A DNA stretch of 64,000 nucleotides from Raineyella sp044508675 (GCA_044508675.1 JBIQHF010000012.1:1-64000); one strand, 5' to 3'. Shown: positions 50,429 to 58,472, numbered from the stretch's first letter. The notes: a model not told the origin generated them from the sequence alone. Numbers and translations are program-made.

Positions 50429-51241
50429 ATGCAGATGCTCGACGGTGACGTCGTCCTCGTCGTCGGCGGGGGCTCCGGGCTGGGGCTCGGCGTCGTACGT
50501 CACTGCCTCGCCGAGGGCGCCCGCGTGGCCGTCCTCGAGGTCTCCGGGGCCAAGGTCGAGCAGCTGTGCGAGGAGTTCGGTCACGACGTCCTGGCCATCC
50601 GGGGCGACGTGACCGAACTCGCCGACGTCGAGTCGGCCCGCGACCAGGTCCTGGCGGCGTACGGGAAGGTCAACGCCGTCATCGCCTGCCAGGGGATCTT
50701 CGACGGCCAGGTCCCACTCGCCGACGTCGAGCCGCAACGCCTGGCGGCCCTGTTCGACGAGGTCTTCCACGTCAACGTGCTCGGGCACCTGCTGGTCGCC
50801 CGGGTCTTCCGGGACGCCCTCGCCGAGCAGCACGGCGCCCTGGTTCTCACCTCTTCCACCGCCGCGTATGCCGCGGACGGGGGAGGGGCCGTCTACACCG
50901 CCACCAAGGGCGCGATCCGCAGCCTGGTCGGCCAGCTCGCCTTCGAGTTCGCCCCGGACATCCGGGTCAACTGCGTCGCCCCGGCCGGCATCGCCGGCAG
51001 CAGGCTCGCCGGCCCCGGAGCCCTGGGGCTCGACGAGTCGACCCAGGACGCCATCCCCAAGGACGCCTTCCTGCAGACCTTCCGCCGGGTCTCACTGCTC
51101 CACGAACTCCCCACGGCCGAGGAGTACGGCCCCGTCTATGCCTTCCTGGCCTCCCGGCACAACACGATCATGACCGGCCAGTCGATCGTGGCCGACCAAG
51201 GCCTGCTCAACCGGCCCGTGCTCACCCCGCCCAGCGCGTGA
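50429..51241 (+). CDS. Short-chain dehydrogenase, probable cis-dihydrodiol dehydrogenase
   Basis: SDR enzyme of 270 aa. The NAD-binding GGGSGLG is at 13-19, the active site Asn116, Ser142/143 and Tyr156-x3-Lys160 (YTATK), all intact. Order after the dioxygenase subunits and similarity to BphB/NahB-type enzymes suggest it rearomatises the cis-diol to a catechol with release of NADH. An AAGG-type binding site is at about 50417. It precedes the second extradiol dioxygenase. Confidence 0.9.
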   Translation: MQMLDGDVVLVVGGGSGLGLGVVRHCLAEGARVAVLEVSGAKVEQLCEEFGHDVLAIRGDVTELADVESARDQVLAAYGKVNAVIACQGIFDGQVPLADVEPQRLAALFDEVFHVNVLGHLLVARVFRDALAEQHGALVLTSSTAAYAADGGGAVYTATKGAIRSLVGQLAFEFAPDIRVNCVAPAGIAGSRLAGPGALGLDESTQDAIPKDAFLQTFRRVSLLHELPTAEEYGPVYAFLASRHNTIMTGQSIVADQGLLNRPVLTPPSA

Positions 51242-51287
51242 GCCGAACCACTCCCGCACCACGATTCACTGCGCCCAGGAGGCGACA

Positions 51288-52274
51288 ATGACCACCACGA
51301 AGGACTTCGGTCTCAACGGAATCGACGAACTCCGCTTCGCCGTCGAGGACCTCGACTCCGCCCAGCGGTTCGCCACCGACTGGGGCCTGGCCCCGGTCGA
51401 GGGCCACCCGGTCCGATTCCGGGCCCAGGACGGGTCGGGCGTCGAGTTCGTCCGCACCGACACCTCCGACCCGATGACCACACCGATCGGCGACGCCAAC
51501 GGGCTGGTCGGCATCACCTGGGGCGTCGACTACCCCGAGAACCTGGAGGCCCTCCGGGCCGAGCTGGCCACCGACCGCGAGGCCGTGATCGACGACGAGG
51601 GCGTGCTCCGCAGCTACGACGACCTCGGCTTCCGGCTGGCCTTCCGGGTCACCGAGCGGCACGACGTCGACTACGAGCTCACCCGCTACAACTCACCGCG
51701 CCGACCTGCCCGGGTCGACCAGCGCGGCCCCCGCTACCAACAGGCCCGACCGTACGAGGTCTCCCACCTGGCCATCGCCGTCGACGACGCCTGGGCCGCC
51801 TCCCAGTTCTACCTGGAGCGCCTCGGCTTCCACGTCTCGGACCGCTACGCCAACCGCGGCATCTTCACCCGCTGCTCGGCCGAGGGCAACCACCACAACG
51901 TGTTCTTCATGAACGCCAAGCAGCCCGGCACCCGCTTCAACCACCTGGCCTGGAAGGTCCGCGACATCCACGAGGTGATCCTCGGCGGCCAGGCCTTCGA
52001 GGCCAAGGGCTGGGAGACGTTCGCCGGTCCCGGCCGACACCTGGTCTCCTCGGCCTGCTTCTGGTACTTCCTCACACCCTTCGGCGGCTCCTGGGAGTAC
52101 GCCGCGGACGAGGACATGGTCACCGAGGAGTGGGAGCCCCAGGACTTCGCGGCCGAGGCCCACATCTTCTCCCAGTGGACCTTCGGCCTGGAGAAGTCCG
52201 ACGGCACCCTGCGCGGTCCGATCTCCGGCAGCCGTGCCGCGGACCCGGAGTCCCCGGCGCAGATCCCCAGCTGA
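51288..52274 (+). CDS. Extradiol ring-cleavage dioxygenase, VOC family (second type)
   Basis: Two-domain VOC enzyme of 328 aa. Iron ligands in the second domain are His160 (VSHLAIAVDD), His219 (FNHLAWKV) and Glu270 (SWEYAADED). The C-terminal about 50 residues carry an unusual Trp/Glu-rich segment and a Pro-rich tail. It differs in sequence and length from the extradiol enzyme at 41411-42337, so the island encodes two separate ring-cleaving activities. It likely opens the catechol formed by the upstream SDR. Confidence 0.9.
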   Translation: MTTTKDFGLNGIDELRFAVEDLDSAQRFATDWGLAPVEGHPVRFRAQDGSGVEFVRTDTSDPMTTPIGDANGLVGITWGVDYPENLEALRAELATDREAVIDDEGVLRSYDDLGFRLAFRVTERHDVDYELTRYNSPRRPARVDQRGPRYQQARPYEVSHLAIAVDDAWAASQFYLERLGFHVSDRYANRGIFTRCSAEGNHHNVFFMNAKQPGTRFNHLAWKVRDIHEVILGGQAFEAKGWETFAGPGRHLVSSACFWYFLTPFGGSWEYAADEDMVTEEWEPQDFAAEAHIFSQWTFGLEKSDGTLRGPISGSRAADPESPAQIPS

Positions 52275-52289
52275 CCCGGGACCGCCCAG

Positions 52290-53234
52290 ATGACCGAACG
52301 AGCCACCGCGCCGGTGCGATCCGGCGTGCCCGTACGCTCCACCACCTGGGTGGACCTGATCGACACCGAGGTCCGGATCGTCCGGGGCCGCTACCGCACC
52401 CGGGTGCTGGAGGCCGGGCAGGGGCCGACCCTGCTGCTCCTGCACGGCACCGGCGGGCACCTGGAGAACTACGTCCGCAACATCCCCCGACTGGCCGAGC
52501 ACTTCCACGTCGTCGCCCCGGACTTCCTGTGGCACGGCAGGTCCCAGACCGAGGGGTTCGACCCCGAACTGATCCCACCACTGGTCGACCAGATCATCGA
52601 CGTGATGGACCGGCTCGGGATCGACTCCGCGGCGGTCGAGGGCCAGTCGCTCGGCGGCTGGGTGGCGATGCAGCTCGCGCTGCGCCACCCCGACCGGGTC
52701 GACGCGCTGGTGCTGACCACCACGATGGGCTTCGACCCGGCCGAGGATGCGATCCCCGGATTCGTCGAGCCCGACTGGGCCTCCAACCTGGCCGGCTCGC
52801 TCGAAACCCTGCGCAACCCGACGTACGAGAACGTCCGGGCCCGGATGACCCGGATCCTGGCCCGGCCCGACCGGATCACCGACGAGGCGATCCTGATCCG
52901 GCAGGCGCTGTACCGCCGGCCCGAGCTCGCCGAGGTGTCGGCACGGTTCATCACCGCGTACCAGACCGGTGAGGCGGTCCGCCGGCACCGCGTCTCGGAC
53001 GAGATGGCGACCCGGATCTCCTGCCCGACCCTCGTCTACTGGGGCGACCACAACCGCACGCCCCCGACGTACGGGCAGTACTTGGCCGACCGGGTGCAGG
53101 ACGGCCGCTTCCACTGCGCGGCGGACACCGGCCACTGGGCCCAGTTCGAGAGCGCCGAGGAGCACGACCGGGTCGTCATCGACTTCCTGGCCCAGACCCA
53201 CATCCCTACCGACCAGGAGGCGCACCATGCCTGA
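52290..53234 (+). CDS. Alpha/beta hydrolase, probable meta-cleavage-product hydrolase
   Basis: Hydrolase of 314 aa with an intact triad: Ser120 in EGQSLGGW, Asp253 in YWGDHNRT and His282 in DTGHWAQFE. The LLLLHGTGGHLENY segment supplies the oxyanion hole. The pattern GHWAQFE at the histidine is shared with BphD/DmpD-type C-C hydrolases. An N-terminal extension of about 35 residues precedes the domain. It follows the ring-cleavage dioxygenase by 15 bp, so it should split the dienoate product. It overlaps the lipocalin gene start by 8 bp. Confidence 0.9.
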   Translation: MTERATAPVRSGVPVRSTTWVDLIDTEVRIVRGRYRTRVLEAGQGPTLLLLHGTGGHLENYVRNIPRLAEHFHVVAPDFLWHGRSQTEGFDPELIPPLVDQIIDVMDRLGIDSAAVEGQSLGGWVAMQLALRHPDRVDALVLTTTMGFDPAEDAIPGFVEPDWASNLAGSLETLRNPTYENVRARMTRILARPDRITDEAILIRQALYRRPELAEVSARFITAYQTGEAVRRHRVSDEMATRISCPTLVYWGDHNRTPPTYGQYLADRVQDGRFHCAADTGHWAQFESAEEHDRVVIDFLAQTHIPTDQEAHHA

Positions 53235-53298
53235 CACCACCATGCCTGACACCACCATGCCTGACACCACCATGCCTGACACCACCATGCCTGACATC
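53224..53298 (+). repeat. 15-bp repeat x5 over the lipocalin-like gene start
   Basis: accatgcctgacacc occurs four times head to tail from 53224 and once more with one change (accatgcctgacatc) to 53298. Each copy carries an in-frame ATG (53227, 53242, 53257, 53272, 53287), encoding MPDTT four times and MPDIT once. The number of copies could change by slippage without loss of frame. Confidence 0.95.
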
Positions 53299-53724
53299 AC
53301 CGGCCGCTGGGACATCCTCAGCTGGGAGCAGGACTACGACGACGGCCGGCTGCTGTTCCCAATGGGGGAGGAGCTGCACGGCTCCATCCACTACACCGCG
53401 GACGGCGACATGTCCTGCATGATCGCGCGGGCAGACCGTCCCCGGTTCACCACCGGCGGGCAGTGGAACGCAGATGAGGCCGAGAAGGCCGGCGCCTACT
53501 CCTCGATGCTCGCCTACGCCGGCACGTACGACGTGGCCGACGACGTCGTCACCCACCACGTCATGATCAGCCTGTTCCCGAACTGGATCGGCGGCGACCA
53601 GCGCCGACGGTTCGTGTTCCGCCCGGACGGCACGCTCGCCCTGGAGGCCCGCCTCGAGGACGGCACCCCCGAGGCCCGTACGGCCCGCCTGGTCTGGCGC
53701 CGTGCGACCGGCCCCTCCAGCTGA
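53227..53724 (+). CDS. Lipocalin-like domain protein with repeated start codons
   Basis: Protein of up to 165 aa. After the MPDTT repeats the chain begins ITGRWDILSWEQDYDDGRLLFPMG, the lipocalin-5-like entry (GxW motif), followed by beta strands GSIHYTADGDMSCMI and a C-terminal RFVFRPDGTLALEARL pair. Such small domains are found in catabolic and polyketide clusters as ligand-binding or isomerase helpers. It overlaps the hydrolase gene by 8 bp. The function in this pathway is unknown. The true start could be any of the five ATGs; the one with the best spacing cannot be chosen because no clear binding site is outside the repeat. Confidence 0.85.
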   Translation: MPDTTMPDTTMPDTTMPDTTMPDITGRWDILSWEQDYDDGRLLFPMGEELHGSIHYTADGDMSCMIARADRPRFTTGGQWNADEAEKAGAYSSMLAYAGTYDVADDVVTHHVMISLFPNWIGGDQRRRFVFRPDGTLALEARLEDGTPEARTARLVWRRATGPSS

Positions 53725-53798
53725 CCCGTACGCCCCGTAGGGCACCCGACTGACCCACCCATCCCCCTTTGACAACGGCATCACACAGGAGTGACACC

Positions 53799-54929
53799 AT
53801 GACCAACTACGAAGGCCTCAAGGTCCTCATCATCGGCGGCGGCACCGGCGGCATGTGCAGCGCCATCACGTTGGGCCGGCTCGGCGCCCAGGTCGAGCTG
53901 ATCGACATCGCCGAGGACTGGCGACCGCTCGGCGCCGGCATCACCATCACCGGCGCCACCCTGCGCGCCCTCAAGCAGATCGGCGTGTACGACGAGATCG
54001 CCGCCCAGGGCTACGTCGGTGACGGCATCCGGGTGTGTTCGGTCGAGGGGGAGTTCATCCGGGAGATCCCGACCCCGATCCCGGCCGAGGCCGGAGTGGC
54101 GGGCTGCGGTGGCATCACCCGTCCGGTGCTGCACAACATCCTGTCCGAGCACGTGCTGGAGGTGGGCACGAAGGTCCGCCTGGGGATCTCGGTGGACACG
54201 CTGGAGCAGGACGCCGACGGCGTCGACATCACCTTCAGCGACGGGAGCACCGGCCGCTACGACCTGGTCGTCGGCGCCGACGGGGTCGGCTCCCGGACCC
54301 GCGAGCAGATCTTCCCGGGCGCACCGAAGGCCGAGTACACCGGCCAGAGCGTGTGGCGCATCTTCGTCCCCCGCCCCGAGGGCGTCGACCAGCGGCACTT
54401 CTACCTGGGTGGGAAGAACAAGGTCGGCTTCACCCCGGTCTCCGACACCGAGATGTACATGTTCATCAACCAGCGCACCGAGAAGGTCTGGCGCGAGCCG
54501 GAGACCCTGCCCGCCGAGATGCGCAAGCTGCTGGAGGGCTACCGCGGCTTCGCCGGCCAGGTGCGCGACTCGATCACCGACGACACCGAGGTGAACTTCC
54601 GTCCGCTCGAGGCCTTCGTGCTGCCGGCACCGTGGCACGTCGGCCGGGTCGTGCTGGTCGGCGACGCCGCCCACCCGACCACCCCGCAGCTGGCCTCCGG
54701 GGCCGGCATGGCGGTCGAGGACGGGATCGTCGTCGCGGAGGAGCTCCAGAAGGCCGACGGTGACGTGCCCCGGGCCCTCGAGGCGTTCACCGCCCGACGC
54801 GAGCAGCGGTGCCGCCTGGTGGTCAACAGCTCGGTGAAGATCGGCCGGCTCGAGCAGGCCCAGGCGGCGCCCGCCGAGCAGACCGCAGTGGTCGACGAGG
54901 CCCTGGCCAAGCTCGCCCTGCCGATCTGA
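53799..54929 (+). CDS. FAD-dependent aromatic monooxygenase, paralogue of 45215-46345
   Basis: Flavoprotein hydroxylase of 376 aa. FAD motif GGGTGG near residue 11, DG motif VVGADGVGSRTR and GD motif VLVGDAAHPTTPQLASGAG are all present. Sequence parallels its equal-length paralogue along the whole chain, for example the DW-x4-GAGI-x-I segment and the RPVL-x3-LS region. ATG 53799 follows an AGGAG at 53786-53790. Together with the other copy and the Rieske oxygenase, it gives the island three candidate ring hydroxylases. Nothing shows which acts on which intermediate. Confidence 0.9.
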   Translation: MTNYEGLKVLIIGGGTGGMCSAITLGRLGAQVELIDIAEDWRPLGAGITITGATLRALKQIGVYDEIAAQGYVGDGIRVCSVEGEFIREIPTPIPAEAGVAGCGGITRPVLHNILSEHVLEVGTKVRLGISVDTLEQDADGVDITFSDGSTGRYDLVVGADGVGSRTREQIFPGAPKAEYTGQSVWRIFVPRPEGVDQRHFYLGGKNKVGFTPVSDTEMYMFINQRTEKVWREPETLPAEMRKLLEGYRGFAGQVRDSITDDTEVNFRPLEAFVLPAPWHVGRVVLVGDAAHPTTPQLASGAGMAVEDGIVVAEELQKADGDVPRALEAFTARREQRCRLVVNSSVKIGRLEQAQAAPAEQTAVVDEALAKLALPI

Positions 54930-54931
54930 TC

Positions 54932-54958
54932 GATCGAACCGATCGAACCGATCGAACG
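54932..54958. repeat. 9-bp direct repeat x3 after the monooxygenase stop
   Basis: gatcgaacc, gatcgaacc and gatcgaacg lie head to tail 3 bp after the stop codon. They contain overlapping GATC sites and could be a protein binding site or a slippage product. Confidence 0.85.
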
Positions 54959-54979
54959 GAGCGGGTCGGTCCGGACCTC

Positions 54980-55015
54980 TACCGCGCCGAGGAACTGGTG
55001 TTCCTCGGCGCGGTA
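54980..55015 (+). terminator. Strong hairpin upstream of the last hydrolase
   Basis: Perfect 16-bp inverted repeat (54980-54995 and 55000-55015) with loop tggt. It follows the monooxygenase by 50 bp and precedes the hydrolase start by 130 bp. It may end the dioxygenase operon, implying a separate promoter for the hydrolase in 55016-55130. Confidence 0.7.
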
Positions 55016-55145
55016 AACCCGTCGACACCGCCGGGGAGGGGTGAAAGAGTCGAGAGCGCCGCGCGGAGCCCACGACACCGTCGCGTCGGGCCCCGAGACC
55101 GTCGGGGTAACGCAGGATCGCGCTGCACGAGCCAAAGGAACAAGA

Positions 55146-55976
55146 GTGAGCGAGCAAAACCCCGAGATCGGCCAGTTCATCCAGACCGGTGACTTCCGGA
55201 CCAACTACCACGACGTGGGCGAGGGTGAGCCGCTGCTGCTGCTGCACGGCTCGGGCCCCGGTGTCAGCGGCTGGGCCAACTGGCGGCTGATCGTCCAGAA
55301 CCTGTCCCCGCGCTACCGGGTCATCGTTCCTGACTTCGTCGGCTTCGGGTTCACCGAGTACCCGGAGGGGACCGAGTTCAACCAGCAGGTCTGGCTGCAG
55401 CAGGCGGTCGACTTCCTGGACGCGATGGGGATCGAGAAGACCAACGTGGTCGGCAACTCGTTCGGCGGCTCGATGGCGCTCGCCCTGGCGATCCACCACC
55501 CCGAGCGGGTCAACAAGCTGATCATGATGGGCGCGGTCGGGGTGCCCCACGAGATCACCGAGGGTCTGGACCGGGTGTGGGGCTACGAGCCATCGATGGA
55601 GAACATGCGCTCCATCATGAAGGAGACCTTCGCGTACGACTCGTCGCTGATCACCGAGGACCTGATCCGGATGCGCTACGAGGCCAGCATCCGACCGGGG
55701 ATGCAGGAGGCGTTCTCCGCGATGTTCCCGGCGCCGCGCCAGCGCTGGGTCGACGCGATGGCCCACCCGGAGGCCGAGGTCCGCGCGATCCCGCACCCGA
55801 CGCTGATGGTGCACGGCCGTGACGACAAGGTCATCCCGCTGATCACCTCGCTGACCCTGCTGGACTGGATCGATGACAGCCAGCTGCACGTCTACTCCCG
55901 GTGCGGTCACTGGACCCAGATCGAGCGGGCCGACGAGTTCAGCCTGCTGGTGGACAACTTCCTCAGCGAGAAGTAA
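55146..55976 (+). CDS. Alpha/beta hydrolase, 2-hydroxymuconate-semialdehyde-hydrolase-like
   Basis: C-C hydrolase of 276 aa. Ser105 in VGNSFGGSM, Asp226/227 in HGRDDKVIP and His255 in CGHWTQIER make the triad, and LLLHGSGPGVSGWANW is the oxyanion loop shared with DmpD/XylF/TodF and BphD enzymes. Length is standard for the family. GTG 55146 follows AAAGGAAC at 55133-55140. This is the third alpha/beta hydrolase-fold gene of the island and the one closest to the classical meta-cleavage hydrolases. A terminator hairpin follows directly, at 55982-56007. Confidence 0.92.
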   Translation: MSEQNPEIGQFIQTGDFRTNYHDVGEGEPLLLLHGSGPGVSGWANWRLIVQNLSPRYRVIVPDFVGFGFTEYPEGTEFNQQVWLQQAVDFLDAMGIEKTNVVGNSFGGSMALALAIHHPERVNKLIMMGAVGVPHEITEGLDRVWGYEPSMENMRSIMKETFAYDSSLITEDLIRMRYEASIRPGMQEAFSAMFPAPRQRWVDAMAHPEAEVRAIPHPTLMVHGRDDKVIPLITSLTLLDWIDDSQLHVYSRCGHWTQIERADEFSLLVDNFLSEK

Positions 55977-55981
55977 GGACT

Positions 55982-56007
55982 GCGGGGCCTCCCTCGGGAG
56001 GCCCCGC
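55982..56007 (+). terminator. Hairpin terminator closing the catabolic island
   Basis: gcggggcctccc and its complement gggaggccccgc pair over 11-12 bp with a tight loop, 5 bp after the hydrolase stop. It separates the island from sufR. Confidence 0.75.
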
Positions 56008-56175
56008 GCCGCGCCACAGCCCCGATCGGCGGTGGTGCGGTGGCCCGGAGGCCCGGCCGCACCAGGCCGGGATCCGGGCCCTTGTGCCTTGTGGCGGGCC
56101 CGGAACCGTTCCGCTATTCGGCAACTTTCGTGTGAGGGATTTGGATTCACCCTGCATTAAGGCAACAATGGCGTT

Positions 56176-56997
56176 GTGAAATCATCTCGGGTGGACACTG
56201 TGCGTCCGTCCGGTGACCGGCGGGTCACCGCGGCGGCGGGTTCCCCCTTGCCCACTCCCAGCGTCCGGGAGGCCGACCACTCGACCCGCGAGCTCGTGGC
56301 GCGTTCCATCCTGGAACACGGTCCCTCCACCGCCGGCCAGCTCGCCGAGCGACTCGGCCTGACCCCCGCAGCGGTGCGCCGCCACCTCACCGTCCTCGAG
56401 GAGGAGGGCGACCTGACCAGCCAGGAGGAGCGGGTCTACGGGGCCCGCGGACGGGGCCGTCCGGCCAAGGTTTTCCTGCTCACCGATGCCGGGCGGGCCC
56501 ACTTTCCCTCGACGTACGACGAGCTGGCCATCCAGGCCCTGCACTCCCTGCAGGCGGCCGGCGGCGACAGCGCCCTGGAGAAGTTTGCCGAGGACCGGGT
56601 CGCCGGCGTGGTGCGCAGCTACCGGGCCATCGCCGAGGCGGCCGAGGACGCCGATGAGCTCCTCGACCCGCCCGAGGTCCTCGCCCGGGCGCTCAACGAC
56701 AACGGGTACGTCGCCTCGACCCAGCCGGTCCAGCACGGCGAGCAGGTGTGCCAGCACCACTGCCCGGTGGCCCAGGTGGCGGTCGAGTTCCCCGAACTGT
56801 GCGCCGCGGAGACCATGGTGTTCTCCAAGCTCCTCGGCGGGCACGTGCAGCGACTGGCGACCATCGCCGACGGCCACGGCATCTGCACCACGCACATCCC
56901 GGATGTCGTCGCCGCACCCCGCCCCACCACCGACCCGACCACCGCGGCCGCACCAGCGGCACGCTCCACCCGAAACTCCACCCTTCAGGAGGGCTGA
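56176..56997 (+). CDS. sufR: Fe-S-sensing transcriptional regulator SufR
   Basis: Regulator of 273 aa. The N-terminal winged helix (about 36-105) contains GQLAERLGLTPAAVRRHLTVLEEEG and the GRPAKVFLLTDAG wing. The C-terminal half bears Cys192, Cys196, Cys209 and Cys237, a set that binds an Fe-S cluster in SufR proteins, so DNA binding should depend on cluster status. GTG 56176 is the start. A dyad CAAC-N6-GTTG (56163-56176) overlaps the start and could be part of an operator, with low confidence. It heads the suf operon, and sufB begins 3 bp after its stop. Confidence 0.93.
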   Translation: MKSSRVDTVRPSGDRRVTAAAGSPLPTPSVREADHSTRELVARSILEHGPSTAGQLAERLGLTPAAVRRHLTVLEEEGDLTSQEERVYGARGRGRPAKVFLLTDAGRAHFPSTYDELAIQALHSLQAAGGDSALEKFAEDRVAGVVRSYRAIAEAAEDADELLDPPEVLARALNDNGYVASTQPVQHGEQVCQHHCPVAQVAVEFPELCAAETMVFSKLLGGHVQRLATIADGHGICTTHIPDVVAAPRPTTDPTTAAAPAARSTRNSTLQEG

Positions 56998-57000
56998 CCG

Positions 57001-58434
57001 ATGACCCAGGTGTCCAACGAGCCGCAGCTCACGCAGGCCGAACAGATCGATGCCCTCAGCCAGTACGAGTACGGCTGGCACGACCCGGACAGCGCCGGCG
57101 CGATGGCGGAGCGCGGCCTGAGCGCCGAGGTCGTCGCGAACATCTCCGGCCTGAAGCACGAGCCCGAGTGGATGCTCCGGCGTCGCCTGAAGGCGCTGAA
57201 GCTCTTCGACCGCAAGCCGATGCCGACCTGGGGTGCCGAGCTCGACGAGATCGACTTCGACAACATCAAGTACTTCGTCCGCTCCACCGAGAAGCAGGCC
57301 CAGTCCTGGGAGGACCTGCCCGAGGACATCAAGAACACGTACGACCGCCTCGGTATCCCGGAGGCGGAGAAGGCTCGCCTGGTCGCCGGCGTCGCCGCAC
57401 AGTACGAGTCCGAGGTCGTCTACCACAAGATCAACGAGGAGCTGGAGCGCCAGGGGGTGATCTTCCTGGACACCGACACCGGCCTCAAGGAGCACCCGGA
57501 GATCTTCGAGGAGTACTTCGGCACGGTCATCCCCTCCGGCGACAACAAGTTCGCGGCGCTGAACACCTCGGTATGGTCCGGCGGCTCGTTCATCTACGTG
57601 CCGAAGGGCGTCCACGTCGAGATCCCGCTGCAGGCCTACTTCCGGATCAACACCGAGAACATGGGCCAGTTCGAGCGGACCCTGATCATCGCCGACGAGG
57701 GCTCGTACGTGCACTACGTCGAGGGCTGCACCGCCCCGATCTACAAGTCCGACTCGCTGCACTCGGCCGTGGTCGAGATCATCGTGAAGAAGAACGCCCG
57801 GGTCCGTTACACGACGATCCAGAACTGGTCGAACAACGTGTACAACCTGGTCACCAAGCGCGCCGTCTGTGAGGAGGGCGCGACGATGGAGTGGATCGAC
57901 GGCAACATCGGGTCCAAGGTCACCATGAAGTACCCGGCCGTCTACCTGATGGGGGAGCACGCCCGCGGCGAGACCCTGTCGATCGCGTTCGCCGGTGAGG
58001 GCCAGCACCAGGACACCGGGTCCAAGATGGTCCACCTGGCGCCGAACACCTCCAGCTCGATCGTCTCCAAGTCCGTCGCCCGCGGCGGTGGCCGCTCGTC
58101 CTACCGCGGCCTGGTACAGGTCGAGCCGGGCGCGGCCCACTCGAAGTCGTCGGTGCGCTGTGACGCGCTGCTGGTGGACAACATCTCCCGCTCCGACACC
58201 TACCCGTACGTGGACGTCCGCGAGGACGAGGTGTCGATGGCTCACGAGGCCACCGTCTCCAAGGTTTCCGAGGACCAGCTGTTCTACCTGATGTCGCGCG
58301 GCATGGCCGAGGACGAGGCGATGGCGATGATCGTGCGCGGCTTCATCGAGCCGATCGCCAAGGAGCTGCCGATGGAGTACGCCCTGGAGCTCAACCGCCT
58401 GATCGAACTCCAGATGGAGGGGGCCGTCGGCTGA
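57001..58434 (+). CDS. sufB: Fe-S cluster assembly scaffold protein SufB
   Basis: Scaffold component of 477 aa of the SUF complex. The beta-helix core carries YVPKGVHVEIPLQAYFRINTE, the FERTLIIADEGS motif and VEGCTAPIYKSDSLHSAVVE with the cysteine involved in cluster or persulfide handling. The C-terminal DLFYLMSRGM region is shared with SufD and binds SufC. It starts 3 bp after sufR and is the same size as other actinobacterial SufB proteins, without an intein (mycobacterial SufB often carries one). Confidence 0.97.
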   Translation: MTQVSNEPQLTQAEQIDALSQYEYGWHDPDSAGAMAERGLSAEVVANISGLKHEPEWMLRRRLKALKLFDRKPMPTWGAELDEIDFDNIKYFVRSTEKQAQSWEDLPEDIKNTYDRLGIPEAEKARLVAGVAAQYESEVVYHKINEELERQGVIFLDTDTGLKEHPEIFEEYFGTVIPSGDNKFAALNTSVWSGGSFIYVPKGVHVEIPLQAYFRINTENMGQFERTLIIADEGSYVHYVEGCTAPIYKSDSLHSAVVEIIVKKNARVRYTTIQNWSNNVYNLVTKRAVCEEGATMEWIDGNIGSKVTMKYPAVYLMGEHARGETLSIAFAGEGQHQDTGSKMVHLAPNTSSSIVSKSVARGGGRSSYRGLVQVEPGAAHSKSSVRCDALLVDNISRSDTYPYVDVREDEVSMAHEATVSKVSEDQLFYLMSRGMAEDEAMAMIVRGFIEPIAKELPMEYALELNRLIELQMEGAVG

Positions 58435-58472
58435 CCCGCCGCCCGCCCAGCCAATCCGTACGCCACGAGAAA

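Noticed and set aside
53224..53298. Short CRISPR or attachment-site-like array
   Set aside because: Repeats are contiguous and in frame with the gene; coding repeat.
48370..55976. Naming the pathway biphenyl, phthalate or PAH degradation
   Set aside because: Families are clear but substrate specificity is not readable; the mix of genes does not match any one known cluster I can recall.
34838..56175. Prophage or integrative element carrying the catabolic genes
   Set aside because: No integrase, capsid, replication or conjugation gene and no flanking direct repeats seen; the only mobile gene is the separate TnpB element.
56182..58245. 687-aa open frame antisense to sufR and sufB
   Set aside because: Shadow of conserved suf genes, no motif of its own.
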